Assembly: GCF_003660445.1 (NCBI RefSeq)
Contig: NZ_QZVQ01000010.1
Location: forward strand, 145,896-209,895
Origin: Croceibacterium ferulae
GTDB lineage: Bacteria; Pseudomonadota; Alphaproteobacteria; Sphingomonadales; Sphingomonadaceae
Reading direction: 5' to 3'
DNA length: 64,000 nt
Below, in pieces: positions 19,524 to 30,893 of the stretch. The notes beneath the pieces were generated by a model that saw only the letters and a list, made by a program, of their open reading frames with translations, was not told the origin of the DNA and searched no databases. The number at the start of each line of letters is the position of its first letter. Within the stretch, counting starts at the first letter, position 1. The translations under genes were made by a program, and so were the position numbers.

Positions 19524-20287
19524 ACGTCAACCTGCGTGGCGCCTACGCCATCTTCAAGAACGAACTGATGCGCGCCTTCCGCACCGCCTTCGGCTCCATC
19601 CTGGCTCCGGTGCTGACGACCTCCCTGTACTTCATCGTTTTCGGATCCGCGATCGGTGGCTCGATCCAGTCGATCGATGGGGTATCGTACGGCGCCTTCA
19701 TCGTGCCGGGCCTGCTGATGCTGACCCTGCTGTCGGAATCCACCAGCAATGCCAGTTTCGGCATCTACATGCCGCGCTTCACCGGCGCGATCTACGAACT
19801 GCTGTCCGCGCCCGTCGGCGTGGCGGAAACGCTGATCGGCTTCGTCGGAGCGGCGGCGGCCAAGTCGCTGATCCTGGCGGCCATCATTCTGCTGACGGCG
19901 ACCCTGTTCGTGGACTACACCATCGCCCGTCCGTTCTTCGCCCTGATCTACATCCTGCTGATCTCGGCCGCGTTCTCGCTCTTCGGCTTCATCCTTGGCA
20001 TCTGGGCTGACGGTTTCGAGAAGCTGCAGATCGTGCCGCTGCTGATCCTGACGCCGCTTACCTTCCTCGGCGGCACCTTCTATTCGCTGGACATGCTGGG
20101 CGAACCTTGGCGCACGGTCGCGATGGTCAACCCGATCGTCTATCTGGTGAACGGGTTGCGCTGGACCTTTACCGGCACATCCGATTTTCCCATCGGCCTG
20201 TCGCTGGGCGCCACCGTGACCTTCCTTGTCATATGCGTCACGGCGATCGCGGTGATCTTCCGCACCGGCTGGCGGTTGCGCGATTGA
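19520..20287 (+). CDS. ABC-2 type transporter permease
   Basis: Membrane partner of the preceding ATPase, 255 residues with six predicted helices. It carries the ABC-2 signature near the end, LTFLGGTFYSLDMLGEPWR, followed by NPIVYLVNGLRW, typical of YadH/NodJ permeases. Its ATG overlaps the ATPase stop. The DUF481 gene follows after 18 bases and may be in the same transcript. Confidence 0.93.
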   Translation: MNVNLRGAYAIFKNELMRAFRTAFGSILAPVLTTSLYFIVFGSAIGGSIQSIDGVSYGAFIVPGLLMLTLLSESTSNASFGIYMPRFTGAIYELLSAPVGVAETLIGFVGAAAAKSLILAAIILLTATLFVDYTIARPFFALIYILLISAAFSLFGFILGIWADGFEKLQIVPLLILTPLTFLGGTFYSLDMLGEPWRTVAMVNPIVYLVNGLRWTFTGTSDFPIGLSLGATVTFLVICVTAIAVIFRTGWRLRD

Positions 20288-20305
20288 CACGCTAGCAGGG
20301 CAACC

Positions 20306-22393
<2,088 letters not shown>

Positions 22394-22398
<5 letters not shown>

Positions 22399-22591
22399 CG
22401 GCCTCGCGCTCTCCCCTGGCGGCCTTGCGGAACTCCAGCACTGTGCCGCGGTAAGGGACGAAGTTGCCCGCCGGGTCCAGGAAGCCGGCGCCGATTGCAT
22501 TGGCGCGCAGCTGTGCCGTCCGAAGGTCTGCATACCATTTGCCGGTACGATGGCGGGTAATGAAGCGGTAGAGGATCATGCGACGAAGCAT
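22394..22591 (-). CDS. Small conserved-looking basic protein
   Basis: A 65-residue protein I do not recognise (begins MLRRMILYRFITRHRTGKWY, about one quarter charged and basic at the N-terminus). The ATG at 22591 has AGGA 5 bases upstream; an ATG two codons earlier sits too close to that site. The reading is supported by the Shine-Dalgarno, a convergent hairpin at its end and strand separation from its neighbours, but not by a known family. Confidence 0.5.
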
Positions 22592-22702
22592 GAACATTCC
22601 TGCCCCAGCCTCGTTCCCGCCAACCATCTGCTTTTACGCACTAAACAGGGCAATCCGGCCAGACACTCGACAAGGCGGAGGTGAAGCGGCAGGGTACACG
22701 GC

Positions 22703-23014
22703 ATGACCGATCATATTCTCGCTCCGCAAGATTGTACCACCATGGCGCAGGTCCGCGCCGGGGTGGATGCACTTGATCGCGAGCTGATCGCCCTGCTGGA
22801 TCGCCGGTTCGGCTATATGCGCGCCGCCGCCCGGATCAAACCCAATCGCGAGGCCGTGCGGGATGAGCCGCGAAAGGCCGAAGTGATCGCCGGCGCCGTG
22901 GCAGAGGCGGAGCACCGGGGCCTGCCGGCAGACACCATCGCTGCCGTGTGGGATGTGCTGGTCGAAGGCTCGATCGCCTACGAACTCGCCCGCTGGGATC
23001 ACGCCCGCGGCTGA
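22703..23014 (+). CDS. Chorismate mutase, AroQ class
   Basis: A 103-residue helical protein that converts chorismate to prephenate, the branch to phenylalanine and tyrosine. It has the AroQ pattern RAGVDALDRELIALLDRRFGYMRAAARIK with the substrate-binding arginines and the lysine, then a third helix AAVWDVLVEGSIAYE. It is free-standing, so it lacks the fused dehydratase seen in enteric PheA. The related isochorismate pyruvate lyase PchB cannot be fully excluded, but no salicylate genes are near. Confidence 0.83.
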   Translation: MTDHILAPQDCTTMAQVRAGVDALDRELIALLDRRFGYMRAAARIKPNREAVRDEPRKAEVIAGAVAEAEHRGLPADTIAAVWDVLVEGSIAYELARWDHARG

Positions 23015-23040
23015 CACGCCGCAATCTACAGCAGCACATA

Positions 23041-23070
23041 CGAAAAGGGCGGCCCCGCAGGACCGCCCTT
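23041..23070 (-). terminator. rpsD terminator (possibly bidirectional)
   Basis: An 8-base-pair stem AAGGGCGG/CCGCCCTT (23045-23052 with 23063-23070, 10-base loop). On the minus strand it is followed by TTTTCG, so it should end rpsD transcripts. On the plus strand, CTTCTTGTT follows, so it may also stop the chorismate mutase transcript. Confidence 0.7.
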
Positions 23071-23092
23071 CTTGTTCAGTACCGTGGACCGA

Positions 23093-23707
23093 TCAGCGCG
23101 AGTAGAACTCGACGACCAGGTTCGGCTCCATGGTGACGGGGTAGGGCACCTCGTCCAGCTTCGGCACGCGCACGAAGGTCACCTTGTCGGTACCGTCGGT
23201 CGCGACATAGTCGGGGATGTCACGCTCGGGCAGGCTCTGCGCCTCGATCACCAGCGCCATTTCCTTGGCCTTGGTACCCAGGCTGATCACGTCACCGACC
23301 TTCACGCGGCGGCTGGCGATGTTGCACTTCACACCGTTCACGCGGATGTGACCGTGGCTGACGATCTGACGAGCGGACCAGATGGTCGGCGCGAACTTCG
23401 CGCGATAGACAATCATGTCCAGCCGCTGCTCCAGCAGGCCGATCAGGTTCTGGCCGGTATCACCCTTGATCCGGGCTGCTTCGTCATAGGTCTTGCGGAA
23501 CTGCTTTTCCGTGACGTCGCCGTAATAGCCCTTCAGCTTCTGCTTGGCACGCAGCTGCAGGCCGTAATCGCTCATCTTGCCCTTGCGGCGCTGGCCGTGC
23601 TGGCCGGGGCCGTAGGACCGCTTGTTGACCGGGCTGTTCGGCCGGCCCCAGATGTTCTCGCCCATGCGGCGGTCGAGCTTGTGCTTGGCGCTATGGCGCT
23701 TCGACAT
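23093..23707 (-). CDS. rpsD: 30S ribosomal protein S4
   Basis: Primary 16S rRNA-binding protein that starts small-subunit assembly. The 204-residue protein has the N-terminal [21 protein letters not shown], the S4 RNA-binding domain [20 protein letters not shown] and [16 protein letters not shown]. It lacks the four zinc-ligand cysteines of C+ type S4. It stands alone, not in an alpha operon with rpoA, and has its own terminator. The 213-base upstream gap to parE holds its promoter; I see no S4-like autoregulatory structure. Confidence 0.97.
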   Translation of the reverse strand: MSKRHSAKHKLDRRMGENIWGRPNSPVNKRSYGPGQHGQRRKGKMSDYGLQLRAKQKLKGYYGDVTEKQFRKTYDEAARIKGDTGQNLIGLLEQRLDMIVYRAKFAPTIWSARQIVSHGHIRVNGVKCNIASRRVKVGDVISLGTKAKEMALVIEAQSLPERDIPDYVATDGTDKVTFVRVPKLDEVPYPVTMEPNLVVEFYSR

Positions 23708-23920
23708 GGTGTCGTTCCTTCTCAATCTGCTGGACAGGCCCGTTGCCTGCCATTCAACCCGGCATCGCACCACATGGCCGTAAACTGCCATGCGCGGCCG
23801 CCGCTTCACCGGGATGCGGGGCCAATCGGTCGCGCCTTCACGGGCACGGCTCCGAAGTGAAGCGGGGCCTGTAGCAGGGTTTTGGCGCAAGGCAAGGGCA
23901 GGCAGGGCGCCCGACCCGGC

Positions 23921-25912
23921 TCAGGCGTCGATCAGGTCCCGGTCCAGCTCTCCGGCACGGTTCTGGATGAAGTTGAAGCGGTGTTCCGGGTTGCGGCCCA
24001 TCAGCTGGTCGACCAGCTCCTTCACCGCATGGCGCTGCTCGTGTTGTTCGGGCAGAGTGATGCGGATCAGGCTGCGCGTGCGCGGGTCCATAGTCGTCTC
24101 GCGCAGCTGGCCCGGGTTCATTTCGCCTAGACCCTTGAAGCGACTGACCTCCACCTTGCGATTCTTGAACAGGGTACGTTCCAGTTCCGCCCGGTGCGCC
24201 TCGTCCGCGGCGTAGCGGCTCTCCTTGCCGGCGGTCAGGCGGTAGAGCGGCGGCTGCGCCAGATAAAGGTGCCCGTTGCGCACCAGGTCTGGCATCTCCT
24301 GAAAGAAGAAGGTCATCAGCAGGGTGGCGATATGCGCGCCGTCCACATCGGCGTCGGTCATGATGACGATGCGATCGTAACGCAGCTGGGTGGAATCGCA
24401 ATCTTTGCGGGTGCCGCAGCCCAGCGCCAACGTCAGGTCGGCGATCTCGCTGTTGGCGCGGATCTTGTCGGCGCTGGCGGAGGCGACGTTCAGGATCTTG
24501 CCGCGGATCGGCAGGATGGCCTGCGTCTTCCGGTCGCGCGCCTGCTTGGCGCTGCCGCCGGCGCTGTCGCCTTCGACGATGAACAGTTCCGTCTCGCCGC
24601 CGGCGTCGCCGGAACAGTCGGTCAGCTTGCCGGGGAGGCGCAGCTTCTTGGCGTTGGTGGCGGTCTTGCGCTTGATTTCGCGTTCCGCCTTGCGGCGCAG
24701 GCGCTCGTCCATGCGCTCCATCACCGCGCCCAGCAGCGCGCGCCCGCGCTCCATGTTGTTGGACAGGAAATGGTCGAAATGGTCGCGGACGGCGTTCTCG
24801 ACCAGGCGCGCGGCATCAGGGCTGGTCAGGCGGTCCTTGGTCTGGCTCTGGAATTGGGGGTCGCGGATGAAGACGGACAGCATGATCTCCGCACCCGTGA
24901 TCACGTCCTCCGGCGCGATGTCCTTCGCCTTCTTCTGCCCGGTCAGCTCGCCAAAGGCACGGATGCCGCGGGTCAGGGCGGCGCGCAGGCCCTGCTCATG
25001 CGTGCCGCCATCCGGCGTGGGTACGGTGTTGCAGTACCAGCTGGTCGAGCCGTCCGACCAAAGCGGCCAGGCGACCGCCCATTCCACCCGGCCCTGATCG
25101 TCCGAGAAGTCCTGCCGGCCCGCAAAGAACTCGGCCGTGACGCATTCGCGGGCACCGACCTGCTCGGCCAGGTGATCGGCGAGCCCTCCGGGAAACTGGA
25201 ACACTGCCTCCTCGGGAACGCCATCGCCTGCCAGAGAGGGCGCGCACTTCCAGCGGATCTCCACCCCGGCATAGAGGTAGGCTTTGGAGCGGGCGAGCTT
25301 GAACAGCCGCGCCGGCTTGAACTTGCGGTCGCCGAAGATCGCAGTGTCCGGCACGAAGCTGACGGTGGTGCCCCGGCGGTTCGGCGCCGCCCCCACCCGC
25401 TGCAGCGGCCCCTGCGGGTGCCCGGCGGAGAAATCCTGCGCGAACAGCTCCCGGTTGCGGGCGACCTCCACCCGCGTGTCGCTTGACAATGCGTTGACCA
25501 CGCTGACGCCCACACCGTGCAGGCCGCCACTGGTGGCATAGGCCTTTCCGGAGAACTTGCCGCCGGAATGCAGCGTGGTCATGATGACTTCGAGGGTGGA
25601 CTTGCCGGGGAACTTGGGATGTTCGTCCACCGGGATGCCGCGGCCATTGTCGCTGACCGACAGCCGCCCCGCGCTGCCCTCCGGCCCTTCCTCCAGCACC
25701 ATCTCGATGCGATTGGCATGGCCGGCAACCGCCTCGTCCATGGCATTGTCGAGCACCTCTGCCGCGAGGTGATGCAAGGCACGGTCGTCCGTGCCGCCGA
25801 TATACATGCCGGGGCGCCGGCGGACGGGCTCAAGCCCCTCCAGCACCTCGATCGCGGAGGAATCGTAATCACCGCCGCCCTGCGGCAAAGCGTCAAACAG
25901 ATCGTCGGCCAT
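23921..25912 (-). CDS. parE: DNA topoisomerase IV subunit B
   Basis: ATPase subunit of topoisomerase IV, which separates linked daughter chromosomes. The 663 residues hold the GHKL ATPase (EVLDNAMDEAVAGHA, SDNGRGIPVDEHPKF, TSGGLHGVGVSVVNAL), the transducer, and the TOPRIM domain with ELFIVEGDSAGGSAKQARDR and MTDADVDGAHI. The C-terminus FKGLGEMNPGQLRETTMDP is family-typical. The GRRPGMYIG start and the single-domain tail favour ParE over GyrB. parC is not in the window. Confidence 0.95.
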   Translation of the reverse strand: MADDLFDALPQGGGDYDSSAIEVLEGLEPVRRRPGMYIGGTDDRALHHLAAEVLDNAMDEAVAGHANRIEMVLEEGPEGSAGRLSVSDNGRGIPVDEHPKFPGKSTLEVIMTTLHSGGKFSGKAYATSGGLHGVGVSVVNALSSDTRVEVARNRELFAQDFSAGHPQGPLQRVGAAPNRRGTTVSFVPDTAIFGDRKFKPARLFKLARSKAYLYAGVEIRWKCAPSLAGDGVPEEAVFQFPGGLADHLAEQVGARECVTAEFFAGRQDFSDDQGRVEWAVAWPLWSDGSTSWYCNTVPTPDGGTHEQGLRAALTRGIRAFGELTGQKKAKDIAPEDVITGAEIMLSVFIRDPQFQSQTKDRLTSPDAARLVENAVRDHFDHFLSNNMERGRALLGAVMERMDERLRRKAEREIKRKTATNAKKLRLPGKLTDCSGDAGGETELFIVEGDSAGGSAKQARDRKTQAILPIRGKILNVASASADKIRANSEIADLTLALGCGTRKDCDSTQLRYDRIVIMTDADVDGAHIATLLMTFFFQEMPDLVRNGHLYLAQPPLYRLTAGKESRYAADEAHRAELERTLFKNRKVEVSRFKGLGEMNPGQLRETTMDPRTRSLIRITLPEQHEQRHAVKELVDQLMGRNPEHRFNFIQNRAGELDRDLIDA

Positions 25913-25970
25913 ATCGGTCTATAGAGGGTGCGCGGCCGCTCGTGGCAAGACCGCGCGCCCGCTTATCCGC

Positions 25971-27125
25971 CTAGAAGCGTGTCGGCGCGGCGTCGATCAC
26001 CGTGACCGTGCCGTCGCCGACCTGCCGCACCTCCATCGCCCGCTCGCCCACGCCGTCCGCGCCGAAGCGGAACGGACCGTCAAGACCCAGGAAACCGTCG
26101 GGCGCGCGCAACGCAGCCACGGGGAAGGGGCTGCCATGGCGCCAGTCCCGCGCCACGCGCAACGTCAGCAGCACCGCATCATAGCCAAGGGTGGCGATGC
26201 GCGGCGGCGTGTCGCCGAAGCGAGACTTGTAAGACGTGACGAACTGCCGAAAGCGGTCGTCCGAGACAGCGGAGAACCACGCGCCGTTCATGGCGGAGGC
26301 GTTGGCGATCGTGCTCTCCCCGCTCCACAGCTCGGTGCCGAGCAGGTTGGGTCGCACTCCGCCACGCACCAATGCACCGGCGGCCAGCGCGGAGAGTCGC
26401 GCGCCGTCGGCGATCAGCACCGCATCATAGCCTTCGCGCGCGCGCAGGCGTCCGGCTGCGCTGACGATCGATGTGTTGCCGCGATCGTAGCGCTCGCTGG
26501 CGACCAGCGTGCCGCCTCCGGCACTTACCGCACGGGTCAGGGCGGCGGCGGTGCGGTCGCCATATGCACCCTGCGGCACCAGCGCGGCAAAGCTGCGCGC
26601 GCCTTGCTGCATGGCGTAGGCGACCGTGCGGGCAACGGACTGTTCGGGCACATGGCCCAGCACGAACACATCCTGCGCGGCGACGGCACTGTCGTTGGAA
26701 AAGGCGATGAGCGGCACGCCGGCGGGCCGGGCTGCGGCAGCGACGGCCGCCACGTCCTCCGACAGAAGCGGGCCGAGGATCAGCCGGTTGCCATTGTCCA
26801 GCGCCTCTGCCGCGGCGCTCGCAGCGCCGCCAGCGGTGTCGTAGGAGGTGATGCGCAGCCCCTGGGCATTGGTGTCGATCAGCGCCATGGTTGCGGCATT
26901 GGCGATCGCGCGGCCCACATTGGCATTGTCACCCGACAGCGGCACCAGGATCGCGACTCGGTGCCGCGCATCATCCGTCGGCAGCACGCCTTCGCTCGGC
27001 CCTTCGACCTGCGGCGGCGGTGCGGTGGTAGCCGGACCTTGCCCGGCATCCGGGATCACCTGGCAGGCGGCGAGGAACAGCGTAAGAAGAAACGCAGCGA
27101 GGCCGCGCCTGATGAGTGCCAGCAT
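25971..27125 (-). CDS. Penicillin-binding protein activator, LpoA-like lipoprotein
   Basis: An outer-membrane lipoprotein of 384 residues with a lipobox LAAC near residue 20. It has a periplasmic-binding-protein type I fold: HRVAILVPLSGDNANVGRAIANAA, then LILGPLLSEDVAAVAAAA and VPLIAFSND. Homologues in gammaproteobacteria (LpoA) activate penicillin-binding protein 1A; in alphaproteobacteria the role is inferred. It is divergent from rsmI-yraN, a gene order widely conserved with this family. Confidence 0.88.
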   Translation of the reverse strand: MLALIRRGLAAFLLTLFLAACQVIPDAGQGPATTAPPPQVEGPSEGVLPTDDARHRVAILVPLSGDNANVGRAIANAATMALIDTNAQGLRITSYDTAGGAASAAAEALDNGNRLILGPLLSEDVAAVAAAARPAGVPLIAFSNDSAVAAQDVFVLGHVPEQSVARTVAYAMQQGARSFAALVPQGAYGDRTAAALTRAVSAGGGTLVASERYDRGNTSIVSAAGRLRAREGYDAVLIADGARLSALAAGALVRGGVRPNLLGTELWSGESTIANASAMNGAWFSAVSDDRFRQFVTSYKSRFGDTPPRIATLGYDAVLLTLRVARDWRHGSPFPVAALRAPDGFLGLDGPFRFGADGVGERAMEVRQVGDGTVTVIDAAPTRF

Positions 27126-27186
27126 TTGGACGAGCCGCTCCCTGTCGATCTTGTGCTCGGGCGGTCATGCGGCCACAAGCGCCTGC

Positions 27187-28035
27187 GTGAGCGACGCCGA
27201 TGATCCCCAGACCCTGTCTCCCGGCCTGTATATAGTCGCGACCCCGATTGGCAATCTCGGCGACATAACCGTGCGTGCCGCGCGGGTGCTGGCCGCCTGC
27301 GATGCAATCGCCTGCGAGGATACGCGGGTCACCGGCAAGCTGCTGCGCCATCTGCAGATCGCGCGCCCGCTGTGGCGCTATGACGATCACGCATCGGCGG
27401 AGGATCGCGCGCGCCTGCTGGATGCCATGGCGACCCGCGCGGTGGCGCTGGTCAGCGATGCGGGCATGCCGCTGGTATCCGATCCCGGGTACCGCCTGGT
27501 GCGGGAGGCGCGCGGCGTCGGCGTGCCCATCACCGTCATCCCCGGTGCGAGTGCGCCTGTGACCGGCCTGGCACTGTCCGGCTTGCCGAGCGACCGCTTC
27601 CTGTTCGCCGGCTTCCTGCCGGTGAAGGACAAGGCCCGTGGCGAGGTGCTGGACGAGCTGGCGCCCGTACGCACCACGCTGATCTTCTTCGAGACTGCCC
27701 CCCGGCTGGAGCGTAGCCTGCTGGCCATTGGTGAGCACCTGCCCGACCGGGAGGTCGCGGTCGCGCGCGAGCTCACCAAGCTGCACGAGGAGTGCCGGAC
27801 GGGCACTGCGGAGGAGCTCATCGAGCACTACCGCGCGCATCCGCCCCGCGGCGAGATCGTGTTGCTGGTCGGCCCTCCGGCAGAGCAAACTGGGCAGGCG
27901 ATCGACGTGGATGCGCTGCTGATCGAGCTGCTCGCGAGCCACAAGCCGTCCCACGCGGCGGGGGAGGCCGCACGGATGACCGGCCAGGATCGCCGCACAC
28001 TGTATGCCCGCGCGCTGGAACTGCAGAGCCGATGA
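27187..28035 (+). CDS. rsmI: 16S rRNA (cytidine-1402-2'-O) methyltransferase
   Basis: Methylates the ribose of C1402 in the decoding centre with S-adenosylmethionine. The 282-residue protein starts GLYIVATPIGNLGDITVRA, then CEDTRVTGKLL, ALVSDAGMPLVSDPGYRLV and GASAPVTGLALSGLPSDRF, all hallmark motifs of the tetrapyrrole-methylase-fold RsmI group. The GTG at 27187 is the best start, though no strong Shine-Dalgarno is seen and longer in-frame starts exist up to 27114. The stop overlaps the yraN ATG. Confidence 0.93.
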   Translation: MSDADDPQTLSPGLYIVATPIGNLGDITVRAARVLAACDAIACEDTRVTGKLLRHLQIARPLWRYDDHASAEDRARLLDAMATRAVALVSDAGMPLVSDPGYRLVREARGVGVPITVIPGASAPVTGLALSGLPSDRFLFAGFLPVKDKARGEVLDELAPVRTTLIFFETAPRLERSLLAIGEHLPDREVAVARELTKLHEECRTGTAEELIEHYRAHPPRGEIVLLVGPPAEQTGQAIDVDALLIELLASHKPSHAAGEAARMTGQDRRTLYARALELQSR

Positions 28036-28382
28036 AGCGGCAGCAGGCTGAAGCGCGTGGCCGTGCGGCGGAGCGGGAGGCGGAAGAGTGGCTCGTCGCG
28101 CAAGGATGGACGATCCTCGACCGCCGTCGCAAGACCAAGGCGGGCGAGATTGACATCGTGGCGCGGCAGCCGGGGCTGGTCGCCTTCATCGAAGTGAAGT
28201 GGCGGGCACGGGCGGCCGACCTGGCCTTTGCCATCGACGAATACCGGCTGCGCCGCGTCGCCGCAGCAGTTGCCGCAATCGGCCATGAATATGTGGCCGG
28301 CGGCGAAGACATGCGGATTGACGTGATGCTGCTTGCGCCGGGCTGCACGCCCGACCACATCACCAATGCCTGGCAGCCATAG
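28032..28382 (+). CDS. yraN: YraN family endonuclease-like protein (UPF0102)
   Basis: A 116-residue protein of the UPF0102 group, with a Holliday-junction-resolvase-like nuclease fold: GRAAEREAEEWLVAQGWTIL, then KAGEIDIVA and VAFIEVKWR, which give the E-x-D-...-E-V-K active-site pattern. Its cellular role is not settled. The ATG overlaps the rsmI stop (ATGA), the conserved rsmI-yraN pair. Confidence 0.92.
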   Translation: MKRQQAEARGRAAEREAEEWLVAQGWTILDRRRKTKAGEIDIVARQPGLVAFIEVKWRARAADLAFAIDEYRLRRVAAAVAAIGHEYVAGGEDMRIDVMLLAPGCTPDHITNAWQP

Positions 28383-28395
28383 GGAAGTTTGCACA

Positions 28396-29361
28396 ATGAG
28401 CCTGCGCGTCGCGGTCCAGATGGACCCGCTCGACACGATCAATATCGCCGGTGATTCCACCTTCGCCATGATGCTGTCGGCGCAGGCGCGCGGGCACCGT
28501 CTGTGGCACTATGATGTGCGCACCTTGTCGTGGGAGGATGGCCGCATCTGTGCGTGGGGCCGTGCGGTGAAGGTGCGCCGGGTCGCCGGCGATCATATCG
28601 AGGATTTGAGTGAACCGGAGAAGATCGACCTCGCCGCCGATATCGACGTGATCCTCATGCGCCAGGATCCGCCTTTCGACCTGGGCTATATCAGCGCCGC
28701 GCTGCTGCTCGACCGACTGCGCGGTACGACGCTGGTCGTGAACGACCCGCGGGAAGTGATCAACGCGCCCGAGAAGATGTGGGTGCTGGACTATGCCCGC
28801 TTCATGCCGCCCACGCTGGTGGCGCGCGACATCGCCGATGTGCGTGCCTTCCAGCAGCGCCACGGCGCGGTGGTGGTGAAGCCGCTGCACGGCAATGGCG
28901 GCAAGGCCATCTTCCGGGTGGAGGCGGACGGTACCAACCTGTCCGCCCTGACCGAGCTGTTCGGCCAGATGTGGCCGGAGCCGTTCATGGTGCAGCCCTT
29001 CCTTCCGGAGGTGGCCGCCGGCGACAAGCGCATCGTGCTGGTGGATGGCGAGTTCGCGGGTGCGATCAACCGCAAGCCTGGCGAAGGCGAGTTCCGTTCC
29101 AACCTGGCGCAAGGCGGCTACGCCGAGGCTGCCGGGCTGACGGCGCGCGAAGAGGAAATCTGCGCCGCGCTGGCGCCAGAGCTGAAGCGGCGCGGGCTGG
29201 TGTTCGTGGGCATCGACGTGATCGGCGGCAAGTGGCTGACGGAGATCAACGTCACGAGCCCGACCGGCATCGTCGCCATCGACCGCTTCAACGGCACCGA
29301 CACCGGCGCGCGCATCTGGGACGCGATCGAGAGTCGCCACGGCGCGATGCGGCAGGGCTGA
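28396..29361 (+). CDS. gshB: Glutathione synthetase
   Basis: ATP-grasp enzyme joining gamma-glutamylcysteine and glycine to make glutathione. The 321-residue protein has LRVAVQMDPLDTINIAGDSTFA, MRQDPPFDLGYISAALLLD, VVKPLHGNGGKAIF (ATP-binding Lys) and GIDVIGGKWLTEINVTSPTG with the metal-binding Glu and Asn. It follows yraN by 13 bases. The ATG at 28396 matches the family start. Confidence 0.96.
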   Translation: MSLRVAVQMDPLDTINIAGDSTFAMMLSAQARGHRLWHYDVRTLSWEDGRICAWGRAVKVRRVAGDHIEDLSEPEKIDLAADIDVILMRQDPPFDLGYISAALLLDRLRGTTLVVNDPREVINAPEKMWVLDYARFMPPTLVARDIADVRAFQQRHGAVVVKPLHGNGGKAIFRVEADGTNLSALTELFGQMWPEPFMVQPFLPEVAAGDKRIVLVDGEFAGAINRKPGEGEFRSNLAQGGYAEAAGLTAREEEICAALAPELKRRGLVFVGIDVIGGKWLTEINVTSPTGIVAIDRFNGTDTGARIWDAIESRHGAMRQG

Positions 29362-29397
29362 ACGGCACCTTTTCACCGGGTTGTCCGTTCGTACCGG

Positions 29398-30006
29398 ATG
29401 GACCAGTGGATCATCGAGATCGTCGAGCGGGGAGGGTATCTCGGTATCGCCCTGCTGATGGCGCTGGAGAACATTGTCCCGCCTGTTCCGTCAGAACTGA
29501 TCATGGGGCTTGGCGGAATCCTGGTCGCCCGGGGAGCGATGGATTTCTGGCCGCTGCTGATCGTCGGCACGCTCGGCACCACGGCCGGCAATTACGTCTG
29601 GTTCTGGATCGGTCATCGTTTCGGCTACAATCGACTCGAGCCGTTGATAAGCCGCTGGGGCCGTTGGCTGACGCTGGAGTGGGAAGATATCGAGCGTGCG
29701 AGCGGGTTCTTCCGGCGGTATGGTCATTGGGTGGTGTTCGCGCTGCGCTTCTCGCCCGTCCTGCGCACGATGATCTCGCTGCCGGCCGGGCTGATGCGGA
29801 TGCCGGTGGGCAAGTTCCTGATCTTCACCTTTGCCGGATCGGCGATCTGGAATGCCGCCCTGATCCTCGGCGGCCGGTATCTTGCCGCCTATATCGAGCG
29901 CTATGAGGGCGTGATGACCTGGGTGATCGTGGGGTCGATCGGGCTGGGCGTGCTGCTCTACCTCTATCGCGTGCTGACTTGGAAGCCGCGCGCGGAGCGC
30001 GGCTAG
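29398..30006 (+). CDS. DedA family membrane protein
   Basis: A 202-residue integral membrane protein of the DedA/SNARE-associated family, linked to undecaprenyl-phosphate or phospholipid flipping and membrane homeostasis. Typical segments are LENIVPPVPSELIMGLGG near residue 25, GNYVWFWIGHRFG, and FFRRYGHWVVFALRFSPVLRTMISLPAGL with the conserved arginine. The final codons overlap the convergent xerC stop by 4 bases. Confidence 0.92.
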   Translation: MDQWIIEIVERGGYLGIALLMALENIVPPVPSELIMGLGGILVARGAMDFWPLLIVGTLGTTAGNYVWFWIGHRFGYNRLEPLISRWGRWLTLEWEDIERASGFFRRYGHWVVFALRFSPVLRTMISLPAGLMRMPVGKFLIFTFAGSAIWNAALILGGRYLAAYIERYEGVMTWVIVGSIGLGVLLYLYRVLTWKPRAERG

Positions 30007-30893
30007 GCGCGCGGATGGGCGTTGCGGTATGTGTCCAGCAAGGTGGCTGCATCGACCTGCGTGTAGATCTGTGTGGAGCCGAGACTGGCATGGCCCAGCA
30101 GTTCCTGCAGGGAACGCAGATCGGCGCCATTGCCCAGCAGGTGCGTGGCGAAGCTGTGGCGTAAGGCATGCGGCGTGGCGCTGGCGGGCAGGCCCAGCAG
30201 GATCCTCGCCCGGGCGACTGCCTTCTGCACCATGCCCTGGCTCAACGGACCGCCCTTGGCACCACGAAACAGCTGGTCACCGCGGCTGCGCGGCCAGGGG
30301 CACAGGGCGTCATAGGTGGCGACCGCCTCCGCCACCACGGGCAGGATCGGTACTAGCCGCTGCTTGCTGCCCTTGCCGGTAATCCGCAATGTCTCGCCCA
30401 GGGGCAGGTCGGCACAGGTGATCGACAATGCCTCGGCGATGCGCAGGCCGGCGCCGTACATCAGCAGCAGCACCGCGCGATCGCGGGCACCGATCCATGC
30501 CGCTTCGGGCTCTTCCGCCACGGTAGCCGCCAGGTTCAGCGCGTCGTCGGGCGAGACCGGGCGCGGCAGACCCCGCTTGATCCGCGGCCCACGCATGCGG
30601 GGCAGGGCGGTGTCGCTGCTGCCGACCTGTGCCCTGGCGAAGGCGAGAAAGGCGCGCAGTGCCGACAGCTCCTGCGCGGCGGAAACATTGCCGATCCCTT
30701 GCGCCCGCCGCCTCGCCAGCTGATCGCGCAGGCCGTGGGCATCGAGCGCGACAAGTGCGCGCCAGTCGGTCGCGTCCACCATGTCCAGCAAACGCGCCGC
30801 CGTGGCGCCATATGCCCGCACCGTGTGAGGGGACAGCCGCCGGTGGTGGTGCAGATGATCGTGCCATGCGGAGAGGATGTCCGCGCGGGTCAT
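30003..30893 (-). CDS. xerC: Tyrosine recombinase XerC
   Basis: Site-specific recombinase that resolves chromosome dimers at dif with XerD. The 296-residue protein has an N-terminal SAM-like core-binding domain. The catalytic domain contains R in YGAGLRIAEAL, the Lys in GKGSKQR, HALRHSFATHLL (H-x-x-R), LGHASLGSTQIYTQVD (H and the nucleophilic Y). The position in the rph-rdgB-hemW-xerC block supports the housekeeping XerC rather than a mobile-element integrase. Its ATG overlaps the hemW stop. Confidence 0.92.
   Translation of the reverse strand: MTRADILSAWHDHLHHHRRLSPHTVRAYGATAARLLDMVDATDWRALVALDAHGLRDQLARRRAQGIGNVSAAQELSALRAFLAFARAQVGSSDTALPRMRGPRIKRGLPRPVSPDDALNLAATVAEEPEAAWIGARDRAVLLLMYGAGLRIAEALSITCADLPLGETLRITGKGSKQRLVPILPVVAEAVATYDALCPWPRSRGDQLFRGAKGGPLSQGMVQKAVARARILLGLPASATPHALRHSFATHLLGNGADLRSLQELLGHASLGSTQIYTQVDAATLLDTYRNAHPRA

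Noticed and set aside
22589..22616. An EcfG-like GGAAC-N16-TGTT before the 65-residue gene
   Set aside because: The motif ends within a few bases of the start codon, leaving no room for a leader, so it is likely chance.
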